Shown: positions 1-6,929, counted from the first letter of the stretch. The stretch is 9,373 nucleotides of DNA from Spirochaetota bacterium (GCA_017998755.1 JAGOCL010000075.1:1-9373); one strand, 5' to 3'. Program-made: numbers and translations. The notes: a model not told the origin generated them from the sequence alone.

Positions 1-402
1 GTAAATCTCCGCCGTTTGTATCCCGTTAGCGCAAGGAGTCCGCGTTCCTACTATAGATATGGATTTGTAATAATCAAACGATATATCCCCTTTGTAGTAT
101 AGCAAAAACGGGTAGTCCGGTATCTGCTTTAGCCCTTCGGGATAGACGGGATCGTCGTAACGTAAAGTCTTTATATTGGCGTTGTCGATGAAATTCGACA
201 TTTTTTTGGCCTCGGAGACAAAATATTCGACGTTAAACCTCGAGCCGCTCCAATTTCTACCGAGAATGTTTTTTATCGTCGATTTACCAAGTTCCATTAT
301 CTTTTGCGACGACTGATATTTTGAGAATAAAGTCGTCTTCTCAAGCGGAGTTATACTTTCGTCAAACGAAAAAGCTATATCGTAAATCGAATTTTCGTTC
401 AT
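1..402 (-). CDS. dprA: DNA-processing protein DprA (Smf), N-terminal part, cut by window edge
   Basis: The first 134 codons of a DprA/Smf protein are visible; the rest lies beyond the left edge. DprA binds single-stranded DNA entering by natural transformation and loads RecA onto it in the cytoplasm. What I see is an N-terminal helical region (about residues 1-90, starting MNENSIYDIAFSF) followed by the family's entry into the Rossmann-like domain: a YPEGLKQIPDYPFLLYYKG stretch and then SISIVGTRTPCANG, matching the known pattern of Y-P-x2-L...P-x2-L-x3-G...IVG(T/S)R...G. The ATG overlaps the stop of the upstream lipoprotein gene as ATGA (399-402), so the two are probably translationally coupled. 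DprA also occurs in bacteria not known to be competent, so competence itself is not shown. Identification is firm; completeness cannot be judged. Confidence 0.93.
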   Translation of the reverse strand, partial: MNENSIYDIAFSFDESITPLEKTTLFSKYQSSQKIMELGKSTIKNILGRNWSGSRFNVEYFVSEAKKMSNFIDNANIKTLRYDDPVYPEGLKQIPDYPFLLYYKGDISFDYYKSISIVGTRTPCANGIQTAEIY

Positions 403-1073
403 TCTATCAGCCCCTTTACCGTTCGCGTAAATTCGTCAAGTTTATCTTTCTGCTCTTTTGAAAGTTTTTTCTCAAAAGCGTACAGTTCGTTGTAAACTCT
501 AAGCGCCTCTTCGTAACGTTCGAGCATATAATACGCTCGCCCTAACAAAAAGTACGCTTCGGCGTGAGAGGCGGACTTTAATAAAACGATATATTTTTTT
601 AATATCTCTACCGCTTTTTCGTAGTCCTCGCTCCCATAAACAAGAAATTGAGCGTATGCGTATAGAAATTCTTTATTATCCGAAGTGATATTCAAAGCGT
701 TTTGATAATAATTATCAATAATTGGTATATATTCAGGTTTATTCTCTATTTTTAACAAATTAACGTAACAAACGGCGAGCCAGTAATATATAGAACTGTC
801 GTTGGTTCTGACCTCTTTTGCCAATTCAAGATGCTTGATCGCCAAAGAGTAATTCCTGTTCATCATGAGGCGTTGACCGATATCCCTGTTCAGTCCGCCG
901 TAAGAGTTATAAGCGTCGGTTAGAATATCGATAGCTTGACGGTATTGTTTTGATGCCTCAGTTTTTTTCTCAATGTCGTCTGACTTTGCCATACGCCTGA
1001 TCATAAAGAGCGGATCGCCGAAACACCCCGACAACATAACGACCGTTGCGGTAATTAATAATAATTTTTTCAT
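399..1073 (-). CDS. TPR-repeat lipoprotein
   Basis: Predicted envelope lipoprotein of 224 residues. The N-terminus MKKLLLITATVVMLSGC is a type II signal peptide with lipobox LSGC; the lipidated residue would be Cys17, followed by F-G-D (no Asp at +2). The rest is helical with tetratricopeptide-like units at roughly residues 61-94, 93-127, 132-166 and 170-203. The clearest is the last (AEAYFLLGRAYYMLERYEEA). TPR lipoproteins usually act as scaffolds for protein complexes. The size and architecture resemble BamD (about 240 residues, five TPRs), but no specific match is claimed. Start choice: a TTG at 1085 is in frame, but the GGAGG at 1078-1082 lies between it and the ATG at 1073, at good spacing, so 1073 is preferred. 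Its stop overlaps the dprA start (ATGA). The function is unknown. Confidence 0.85.
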   Translation of the reverse strand: MKKLLLITATVVMLSGCFGDPLFMIRRMAKSDDIEKKTEASKQYRQAIDILTDAYNSYGGLNRDIGQRLMMNRNYSLAIKHLELAKEVRTNDSSIYYWLAVCYVNLLKIENKPEYIPIIDNYYQNALNITSDNKEFLYAYAQFLVYGSEDYEKAVEILKKYIVLLKSASHAEAYFLLGRAYYMLERYEEALRVYNELYAFEKKLSKEQKDKLDEFTRTVKGLIE

Positions 1074-1094
1074 ATACTCCTCCAAGATTTCTTT

Positions 1095-1122
1095 ATTATA
1101 TATAACAACAAAAAGTTGAAAA
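1095..1122 (-). promoter_or_regulatory. Putative sigma70-type promoter for the lipoprotein-dprA pair
   Basis: On the minus strand the short gap after the queG stop holds TTTTCA (1122-1117), 16 bases, then a perfect TATAAT (1100-1095). Transcription would begin near 1088, just ahead of the GGAGG ribosome binding site of the lipoprotein gene. This would let the lipoprotein and dprA be expressed independently of queG. The -10 is exact and the -35 matches four of six, but the background is AT-rich. Confidence 0.45.
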
Positions 1123-1126
1123 GTCT

Positions 1127-2110
1127 TTACAAAGATAATAAAATTTTACAGACATTTTTTAAATAATCCGCTTCATACTCGTTCCATCTGAATAAATCTA
1201 TTTCTGTTAGGTATTTCTCGACAAATTTGCGGTCGATATTGTACAAACCCGCGAGGCAGTTCCTCGCTAGAATTACTTCGTCTATCCAGCCGGCTCCGAT
1301 CTGATTATTTCTGAAATAGCTTTTATAATCCCCTTTTCTGAAAACGAACAGATTATTCAGCTCAAATTTGTTTCCTACATATCCTATTAATTCGTCGCTT
1401 GAGTTTTTGACGTTTAAGTCGCCGTTATACGGGCAGACGTTTCTACAGTCTCCGCATCCGTAAAATCTCGTTCCCCATTCCTTTATCAAATCGTAATTAA
1501 ATTCCGGCGAACTAGATATATGCTGAAGACACCGCTCTTTCGTTACCTTTTTATTCGACAGAGCGCCGGTTGGGCAAGCGTTCAGACAAGCGCGGCAATC
1601 TCCGCATAAATCCGTCGGCGCGACCGAGTCCGGCTCTATGTCGATATCTAATAATATTGAACCGACGACGAACTTTGAGCCGTACTCCTCGTTTGTTACG
1701 AGCGAATTCCGCGCGATATATCCAAGTCCGCCGCTATAAGCCGCCAGTTTGTCGTTAAGTTTGGAGTTGACGAATACTCTATAAAATTCGTTGTTAGGCC
1801 GGTTGTCGCGCGACAATTGTTTTATCTCTTTTGCCAGTTTATCAAGTTTCTTTGAAAGCGCTTTATAAAAATTCGCCGACGTATATTCAGTTATGTATCC
1901 GGTTTGATCGGCTGAGGCGTTCCATTGATAGTTATAGGAGAATAGCGCGGAAACGATTGTTTTGGCGTTTGGAAAAAGCGATCTTATATCTCGAAATTCA
2001 TTTTTTGTATAAAATGTTTTTTCGTAATAAAGGTAATCTTCTATAACGCCAAAAGAAATTTTATCAATACCGAGTTTTTCGGCTAAACAAGCGATAGTTT
2101 TTTTTTTCAT
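1127..2110 (-). CDS. queG: Epoxyqueuosine reductase QueG-like protein, divergent
   Basis: A 327-residue iron-sulfur protein of the QueG family, which reduces epoxyqueuosine to queuosine in tRNA using cobalamin and two [4Fe-4S] clusters. The ferredoxin-like part shows CGDCRACLNACPTGA (Cys169, 172, 175, 179), Cys194, and YGCGDCRNVCPYN (Cys219, 222, 226), giving all eight cluster cysteines in family spacing. The N-terminal DUF1730 region keeps A-x3-GGLGYIARN (family: GLGWIGKN). In the segment where QueG normally reads FVD(T/S)APV, this protein reads FVNSKLN, so the usual catalytic Asp appears to be Asn115. At 327 residues it is shorter than E. coli QueG (about 379). The start codon is followed by ten A's, and I see no Shine-Dalgarno sequence upstream. 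No other queuosine gene is nearby. The family is secure; whether it is the active epoxyqueuosine reductase or a paralogue with another role is open. Confidence 0.85.
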   Translation of the reverse strand: MKKKTIACLAEKLGIDKISFGVIEDYLYYEKTFYTKNEFRDIRSLFPNAKTIVSALFSYNYQWNASADQTGYITEYTSANFYKALSKKLDKLAKEIKQLSRDNRPNNEFYRVFVNSKLNDKLAAYSGGLGYIARNSLVTNEEYGSKFVVGSILLDIDIEPDSVAPTDLCGDCRACLNACPTGALSNKKVTKERCLQHISSSPEFNYDLIKEWGTRFYGCGDCRNVCPYNGDLNVKNSSDELIGYVGNKFELNNLFVFRKGDYKSYFRNNQIGAGWIDEVILARNCLAGLYNIDRKFVEKYLTEIDLFRWNEYEADYLKNVCKILLSL

Positions 2111-2154
2111 AATAATAAATATAATAAATTTATATTTTTTTCTTTAAAAAAGTG

Positions 2155-2173
2155 AAATTATATTATATAATTT
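2155..2173. repeat. Short AT-only inverted repeat in the queG/response-regulator divergent gap
   Basis: The 125-base divergent gap (2111-2235) is almost pure A/T and must hold promoters for both directions, though no -35/-10 pair stands out. It contains AAATTATA, three bases, TATAATTT: perfect 8-bp arms. Placement about 60 bases upstream of the response regulator would suit autoregulation, but symmetry of this kind arises easily in AT-rich DNA, so the call is tentative. Confidence 0.3.
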
Positions 2174-2235
2174 TAAAAGAATGTTGTATATATAAAAAAT
2201 TATATGTTTCTTTAATATTTTTCTAAGGATATAGT

Positions 2236-2937
2236 ATGCAATTCAGAAAGAAGATCTTGGTTGTAGACGACGATAAGAAATTGACCGAAATTATCGAGAA
2301 GTATTTTACGCAATATGAATTTCAAGTTACGATCGCAAACGACGGGAACGGTATAGAGGAGCTCATAAGAGAGATAAAACCGGACGTTATCCTTCTCGAC
2401 GTTATGTTGCCCGACAGAAACGGTTTTGATATTCTAAGAGCTATACAGAAAGAATTTGACATACCTATCATAATGCTTACCGCAAAAGGGGACGAAGTCG
2501 ATAAAGTAATTGGGCTTGAAATGGGAGCCGACGATTACGTTACCAAGCCTTTCTCTATCAGAGAGTTAATTGCTCGTATCAGGACGGTTCTTAGAAGGTC
2601 TGTTACTCCGACCGGAGACTTTTCAAATAAAAAAGATATTCAGTATCATAGTATAACGATAATACCCGATAGAAGAACGTTAAAAATCGAGAATACGGAG
2701 CTCGAACTGACCAAAACCGAGTTTGATCTGCTCTATCTTCTCGCTTCCAACCCCAATAAGACATTTACGCGAGAAGAACTGCTCAAGATCGTGTCGGATA
2801 GGGATTACGCGATTTTTGACAGATCGATCGATATGCACATCAGTCATTTACGAAATAAATTGAAACTCCAAGATCCCGTTTGTTGCGCGATTAAAACGGT
2901 ATGGGGAGCGGGTTATAGATTTGAAGTTTCTGAATAA
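2236..2937 (+). CDS. OmpR/PhoB-family response regulator
   Basis: A 233-residue two-component transcription factor. The receiver domain (about residues 5-118) has the acidic pocket in ILVVDDD (Asp11-13), the phosphoacceptor Asp55 in LLDVMLPDRNG, the switch Thr82 in IIMLTAKG and the invariant Lys104 in DDYVTKPFS. The winged-helix DNA-binding domain (about residues 130-232) shows LTKTEFDLLYLLASNPN, TREELL, DRSIDMHISHLRNKL and the C-terminal TVWGAGYRF wing typical of this class. All phosphorelay residues are present, so it should be active. AAGGA (2225-2229) lies six bases before the ATG. It is the first gene of a two-gene unit with the kinase, whose start lies inside its 3' end. The target genes and stimulus cannot be read from the sequence. 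Confidence 0.95.
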   Translation: MQFRKKILVVDDDKKLTEIIEKYFTQYEFQVTIANDGNGIEELIREIKPDVILLDVMLPDRNGFDILRAIQKEFDIPIIMLTAKGDEVDKVIGLEMGADDYVTKPFSIRELIARIRTVLRRSVTPTGDFSNKKDIQYHSITIIPDRRTLKIENTELELTKTEFDLLYLLASNPNKTFTREELLKIVSDRDYAIFDRSIDMHISHLRNKLKLQDPVCCAIKTVWGAGYRFEVSE

Positions 2938-4333
2938 ATCTTTCTTCAAAGAGACAATTACCAAAAAGATTGTTCTTCTTTATCTTCTTATATTGTTGTC
3001 TTCCGTAGTGTTGACCTCGATATCTTCTTATCTTACCTTTCAGAAATTGATGGATAACCAGATGTCTGTGATAGACGTCAACACCAGCGTTATCAAGACG
3101 AGGGTCGAAAATTTGTATGAAAAAAACACAAATATTTTTGAATTACCCGATCTTAGCGAAAAAATACTAAAAAAAGATAAGGATTCCGAAAAAATTCTAA
3201 TGACTATTGAGAAGAATTTTCCGGGATATAAATTCAAAATACCGACCGTAGAGGGAACCATCGAGTACGTCGATATTCCTAAGCTGATATACGACAGAAA
3301 GGAGATGAGGTATTTCTTTGAAATAACCCGGGAAATCAGTTTTTCAGAGAATCTTCCGTTTAAATCTATACAACTTTCGATCAAATTAAACTATTATCAG
3401 ATAATTTTGAAGAGTTTGCTACTAGGCACTTTGATTGCGACGATTATTCTGATCCCTTTCATCATATTTTTTTCAAATTCTATCGTAAAGCCGATCTTGA
3501 AAATTTCTAAAGGATCAAAGCAGATAGCCGAAGGCAACTTAGGGGTGCAAGTCGAATACGATTCGGAAGACGAAGTAGGGGAGTTGGCGCGGACTTTCAA
3601 CTATATGTCTAACGAACTGACTAATATCAAAAAGATCCGCGACGACTTGCTCGCCACGATCAGCCACGAACTCCGAACGCCCCTTGCGCGGATAAAGGGC
3701 TATACCGAATTGATGCTCGATCTCAAACTCAAGAAAATGGAGCAAGACGTCTATTACAAATCCATATTGCAAGAGGTGGACTTTTTAAACAATATGATCG
3801 GCGAAATTCTCGAAATTTCGCGTTTAGAGCTCAATAAAGAGAGTTTATTTCCTGAAGAAACAGATTTTGGGTATTTTCTTGAAAATCTAAAGAAAGAAAC
3901 AGATGTTCAAAAAACCATTCAGAATGTCGAATATGTATTTGATTACGAGTACGGTCTATTTTGTTCGATAGACGTTGAAAAAGTTTACAGAGTTTTCCAA
4001 AATATTATGCATAACTCTATCAAAGCCAAAGCGGATAAAATACTGATATCCGCTAAAAAAGAAAACGATTGGATTATTATTAAAATCGTCGACAACGGCA
4101 TAGGGATACCCGCCGATCAGCTGGAGATAGTATTCGAGAAATTCTATAGAGTAGATAAATCGCGCGACAGGAAAACCGGCGGTTTTGGTCTGGGGCTCGC
4201 TATCTGCAAAGGTATCATTAAGGAACACAAAGGGGAGATATTTTTCAGCAAAGTTGAAAAAGGGACGCAGTTAAATATCAAACTGCCTTATATCAAAGTT
4301 CAAAGCGACGCTTCTAAGAGCGATACAGTATAA
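2921..4333 (+). CDS. Membrane sensor histidine kinase (HAMP-HisKA-HATPase)
   Basis: A 470-residue partner kinase of the preceding response regulator. Order of parts: short basic cytoplasmic N-terminus; TM1 about 16-38; extracytoplasmic sensor region about 39-163 with no family I recognise; TM2 about 165-185; HAMP about 186-237 (IVKPILKISKGSKQIAEGNL); HisKA with phosphoacceptor His249 in ATISHELRTPLARIKGY; then the ATPase domain with N box around 359-369 (FQNIMHNSIKAKA), G1 DNGIGIP (391-397), F box FEKFYR (405-410) and G2 GGFGLGLA (420-427). All catalytic boxes are intact. The start is TTG, 17 bases inside the response regulator gene. It is chosen because the next in-frame ATG (3050) would remove TM1. 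A GGGGAG lies about 12 bases upstream. Its 3' end overlaps convergent ispF by 34 bases. Confidence 0.93.
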   Translation: MKFLNKSFFKETITKKIVLLYLLILLSSVVLTSISSYLTFQKLMDNQMSVIDVNTSVIKTRVENLYEKNTNIFELPDLSEKILKKDKDSEKILMTIEKNFPGYKFKIPTVEGTIEYVDIPKLIYDRKEMRYFFEITREISFSENLPFKSIQLSIKLNYYQIILKSLLLGTLIATIILIPFIIFFSNSIVKPILKISKGSKQIAEGNLGVQVEYDSEDEVGELARTFNYMSNELTNIKKIRDDLLATISHELRTPLARIKGYTELMLDLKLKKMEQDVYYKSILQEVDFLNNMIGEILEISRLELNKESLFPEETDFGYFLENLKKETDVQKTIQNVEYVFDYEYGLFCSIDVEKVYRVFQNIMHNSIKAKADKILISAKKENDWIIIKIVDNGIGIPADQLEIVFEKFYRVDKSRDRKTGGFGLGLAICKGIIKEHKGEIFFSKVEKGTQLNIKLPYIKVQSDASKSDTV

Positions 4334-4782
4334 ACGGAGACGGCTCTCTTCTTACCGACCGAATCAAGTCCTTCGTTAGTTTTAGCTTTTACGGATATTC
4401 TATCGATCGATATTCCGGTTATTTCAGATAATTTGCTCCTAATAGCGTCGATATGACCGCGAAGTTTTGGTTTCTGGCAAATTATCGTCGAATCTATGTT
4501 AATTATGCGGTATTTATGATTTTTTATTATTTCGACGGCCTCTTTTAGAAGTATCGCCGAGTCGATATTTTTATATTTCGGGTCGTTGTCGGGAAAATGC
4601 GCTCCTATATCGCCGAGATTTGCCGCGCCGAATAGAGAGTCGATTATAGAATGTATAAGAACGTCGCCGTCTGAATGCGCTAAAAAACCCTTATTATAAG
4701 GGATTTCTACGTTTCCTAAAATGAATTTTCTTTTTGAAACCAGTTTATGAATATCGTATCCGGAGCCGATTCTCATTTCCAT
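4300..4782 (-). CDS. ispF: 2-C-methyl-D-erythritol 2,4-cyclodiphosphate synthase IspF
   Basis: Cytoplasmic MEP-pathway enzyme that cyclises CDP-methylerythritol 2-phosphate to the 2,4-cyclodiphosphate, releasing CMP; it works as a trimer. The 160-residue protein is of normal family length. Visible motifs: metal-binding Asp10 and His12 in GSGYDIH, FLAHSDGDVLIHS with His36 and the metal ligand His44, GAANLGDIGAHFPDND, and KTNEGLD with Glu137 near the C-terminus. Start choice is uncertain by two codons. ATG 4782 has GGGAG about 12 bases upstream, while ATG 4776 gives the common family start MRIGSGYD and an exact ATGA overlap with the ispD stop. It is the last gene of argJ-ispD-ispF. Its 3' end runs 34 bases into the opposing kinase gene, leaving no room for an ordinary terminator. 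Confidence 0.95.
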   Translation of the reverse strand: MEMRIGSGYDIHKLVSKRKFILGNVEIPYNKGFLAHSDGDVLIHSIIDSLFGAANLGDIGAHFPDNDPKYKNIDSAILLKEAVEIIKNHKYRIINIDSTIICQKPKLRGHIDAIRSKLSEITGISIDRISVKAKTNEGLDSVGKKRAVSVYTVSLLEASL

Positions 4783-5477
4783 AGTTTTTTTATTCTCCCG
4801 TATATTTTTTTTGCCTTAATTAAATCGTCGCGAAAAGTAATTTTTAAGAGATCGTCGTCGCCTTCGACTATTTTTATTTTTGTTTGGGTATCCGCTAACA
4901 ATTCGGTATCGTCGGTAAAAACTTTGCCCGATCCTATCGAATTTTTATAAGCGTTATAAATCAGTTCAAAATCAAATATCTGCGGCGTTTGTATAGCTCT
5001 AGCCAAATTTTTTACAGGATGCTCCGCGATAATTCCGTCGCCGTCGACTATTTTTATAGCGTCCACGATTTTTATCCCCGGCGCGGCGGCTTTATAAATC
5101 GTCGCAGAGGTATATATTTCATTAATTAATTCAGGTTTTATAAAGGGTCTCGCTCCGTCGTGTATAGCGATATAATCCGATCCGCCGCGCTCTTTTATTA
5201 ATGATAGAGCGTTATATACCGAATCTTTTCTCTCCGAGCCGCCCGGTATAAAGCCGGCAAACTTTTCAAATCCGGCGAAATATTTTCTTTTATATTTATC
5301 GGCAAGTTCCTCAAAAGCGCTATTTATTACGATATAAATTTTGCCCGTATGTTTATATTTGTTAAACGAATATAAAGAGTAATAAAGAAGCGGTTTGCCG
5401 GCGATTGGAGCAAAAGTCTTGGGTAACCCTTCGCCGAATCTTTTTCCGACTCCGCCGGATAGTATTACCGCATCCAT
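4773..5477 (-). CDS. ispD: 2-C-methyl-D-erythritol 4-phosphate cytidylyltransferase IspD
   Basis: Transfers CMP from CTP to MEP in the third step of the non-mevalonate isoprenoid pathway. The 234-residue length is typical. Visible motifs: the nucleotide-binding loop ILSGGVGKRFGEGLPKTF (residues 5-22, family pattern AAGxGxR...PK), PGGSERKDSVYNAL, IAIHDGARPFI (104-113), the RAIQTPQIF segment (160-168) and TDDTELL. The basic residue that precedes the TPQ motif in E. coli IspD (Arg157) appears to be Lys156 here, a conservative change. GGAG at 5484-5487 is six bases before the ATG. It lies 34 bases downstream of argJ and overlaps ispF, so all three are probably co-transcribed. An ispD-ispF pair is a common arrangement and supports both calls. 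Confidence 0.95.
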   Translation of the reverse strand: MDAVILSGGVGKRFGEGLPKTFAPIAGKPLLYYSLYSFNKYKHTGKIYIVINSAFEELADKYKRKYFAGFEKFAGFIPGGSERKDSVYNALSLIKERGGSDYIAIHDGARPFIKPELINEIYTSATIYKAAAPGIKIVDAIKIVDGDGIIAEHPVKNLARAIQTPQIFDFELIYNAYKNSIGSGKVFTDDTELLADTQTKIKIVEGDDDLLKITFRDDLIKAKKIYGRIKKLWK

Positions 5478-5511
5478 AAAGAACTCCGTTAGAAAATTTT
5501 ATCAAGCCGTA

Positions 5512-6738
5512 TTAGGTGGTATAATCTGCGTTAATCTTAACGTAATCAATCGAGAAATCGCAAGTCCATACCGTCCATTTTCCGGTTTTACCGCTATTCA
5601 TATCAAGAGTTACTTTTATATCTTTCTGTTTTAGTATATTTTTTGCGTCTTTTTCAGCGTATTGCGCCGGTTCCCCGTTTTTAAATACCGTTAGTTCGTC
5701 AAATTTTAACGAGCATTTTGTAAAGTCAAAATCGACTCCGCTATAACCGGCGGCGCATATTATTCTGCCCCAGTTGGCGTCTTCTCCGTAAAAAGCCGTT
5801 TTAACAAGGTTGGATTTGGCTATCGAGGTCGCTATTTTTTTTGCGTCCTGATCGGAGCTCGCGTTTTCTACCGTTATCTCGATAAATTTGGTCGCGCCCT
5901 CGCCGTCGATAGCTATTTTTTTGGCAAGAGTCGTATTTACAAAATTCAACGCTTCGCAGAATAGCTTATATTCTTCGCCGGCGGTATCTATAATCTCTTC
6001 GTTATTCGCCAGTCCGCTTTTCATTATGATAACTGTGTCGTTTGTGCTTGTATCGCCGTCTACCGTTACCGAATTGAAACTTTTCTCTACAGAATCGTCA
6101 AAAGCTTTTTTTAACAGGTAGTCTTTTATAGATACGTCCGTAAAGATAAATCCCAGCATCGTGGCCATATTTGGATGTATCATTCCCGACCCTTTAGCCG
6201 TACCGACGATCGTATATTCCCCGACGCCGGACTTTACTTTGACGCCGACTATTTTATCGACGGTGTCGGTAGTCATTATCGCAAGAGTAAAGTTTTTTTC
6301 ATTTTCTTCTTTTATAATAGGTTTTAACGCCTCAATTCCGGAAAAAACTTTATCCATAGGGAGCTGTCTTCCGATAACCCCCGTCGAGCACAATAATACG
6401 TCGGCGGCGCTATCGAGCTCAAAAACTTCGGCGACTTTCTTAGTTATATCTTCCGCGTTTTTTAATCCTAACTCGCCGGTGCAAGCGTTGGCGCAACCGC
6501 TGTTGACTATGACGGCGCGAGCTTTATTACTTTTAAGATTTTCCTTACATACCTGAATATGCGCCGCCTGTACTTTATTGGTAGTGTACTTTGCAAAGCA
6601 CGTCGCCGGAACTTCGCACAATACCATACCGAGATCGAGACGGTTCTTATATTTAATTTCGCGCCCGCAGGCGTTTGAGAAAAATCCTTTTACCGAATTA
6701 ATTGACGGATTTATTATTTCAACAATATTTTTATCCAT
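5512..6738 (-). CDS. argJ: Glutamate N-acetyltransferase / ornithine acetyltransferase ArgJ
   Basis: Recycles the acetyl group from N-acetylornithine to glutamate in arginine synthesis; bifunctional forms also use acetyl-CoA. The protein has 408 residues, as usual for the family. ArgJ cleaves itself into alpha and beta chains before a catalytic Thr. The site is plain here: GSGMIHPNMATML, with cleavage expected between Ala192 and Thr193. Other family signatures are VNSGCANACTG (78-88), LLCSTGVIG (115-123), VDGDTSTNDT (226-235), the FYGEDANWGRI segment (316-326) and the C-terminal DYVKINADYTT. GGGGAG sits five bases before the ATG. No other arginine gene is in the window, so the pairing with ispD/ispF looks like chance operon assembly. 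Mono- versus bifunctionality cannot be told by eye. Confidence 0.95.
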   Translation of the reverse strand: MDKNIVEIINPSINSVKGFFSNACGREIKYKNRLDLGMVLCEVPATCFAKYTTNKVQAAHIQVCKENLKSNKARAVIVNSGCANACTGELGLKNAEDITKKVAEVFELDSAADVLLCSTGVIGRQLPMDKVFSGIEALKPIIKEENEKNFTLAIMTTDTVDKIVGVKVKSGVGEYTIVGTAKGSGMIHPNMATMLGFIFTDVSIKDYLLKKAFDDSVEKSFNSVTVDGDTSTNDTVIIMKSGLANNEEIIDTAGEEYKLFCEALNFVNTTLAKKIAIDGEGATKFIEITVENASSDQDAKKIATSIAKSNLVKTAFYGEDANWGRIICAAGYSGVDFDFTKCSLKFDELTVFKNGEPAQYAEKDAKNILKQKDIKVTLDMNSGKTGKWTVWTCDFSIDYVKINADYTT

Positions 6739-6764
6739 AAAGCTCCCCTATAAAATATAGTTTA

Positions 6765-6794
6765 TATAAAATCAAAAAACGCTAATTAAGTCAA
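6765..6794 (-). promoter_or_regulatory. Putative promoter of the argJ-ispD-ispF operon
   Basis: On the minus strand TTGACT (6794-6789) is followed after 17-18 bases by TTTTAT or TTTATA (6771-6765). This would start transcription about 20 bases before the GGGGAG ribosome binding site of argJ. The -35 is near consensus; the -10 is weak and could be placed a few bases further on within TATATAAAC. Confidence 0.4.
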
Positions 6795-6866
6795 CGCTTA
6801 AAGCAAAGTTTTTTACATTTTATATCTCAATTTTATAATATGAGTCGGAGATAAACTCAAATATAA

Positions 6867-6895
6867 TTGACTATTATTGAAATATATGATATGGT
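6867..6895 (+). promoter_or_regulatory. Putative sigma70-type promoter of the dksA-like gene
   Basis: TTGACT (6867-6872), a 17-base spacer and TATGGT (6890-6895) make a good promoter, with transcription expected near 6902 and a leader of about 28 bases to the ATG at 6930. This also explains why the in-frame TTG at 6867 should not be taken as a start codon: it is the -35 element. The -10 overlaps the left arm of an inverted repeat. Confidence 0.55.
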
Positions 6896-6918
6896 ATCCG
6901 AAATTTTTACATATCATA
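6885..6918. repeat. Perfect 9-bp inverted repeat over the dksA-like promoter -10/start region
   Basis: TATGATATG at 6885-6893 and its exact reverse complement CATATCATA at 6910-6918 are separated by 16 bases. The left arm covers part of the -10 and the right arm lies just past the expected transcription start, the position of a repressor operator. Since the left arm would not be in the transcript, an RNA hairpin is less likely. A few repeats of this quality could occur by chance in AT-rich DNA of this length. Confidence 0.4.
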
Positions 6919-6929
6919 GGCGGCGCATT

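Noticed and set aside
1073..1085. TTG at 1085 as start of the TPR lipoprotein
   Set aside because: Its next codons GAG GAG are the GGAGG ribosome binding site of the ATG at 1073, and the signal peptide starts normally at MKKLL.
2184..2217. TTGTAT as -35 of a response-regulator promoter
   Set aside because: No acceptable -10 is found 16-18 bases downstream; nearby TA-rich hexamers are at wrong spacing.
3040..4228. Several minus-strand open frames of 67-114 codons inside the kinase gene
   Set aside because: They lie antisense to a fully conserved kinase, have no recognisable motifs or ribosome binding sites, and are explained as shadow frames.
6867..6929. In-frame TTG at 6867 as start of the dksA-like gene (140 residues)
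   Set aside because: The TTG is the first half of a near-consensus -35 (TTGACT) with a -10 17 bases on; the extra 21 residues do not resemble the family, and ATG 6930 fits.
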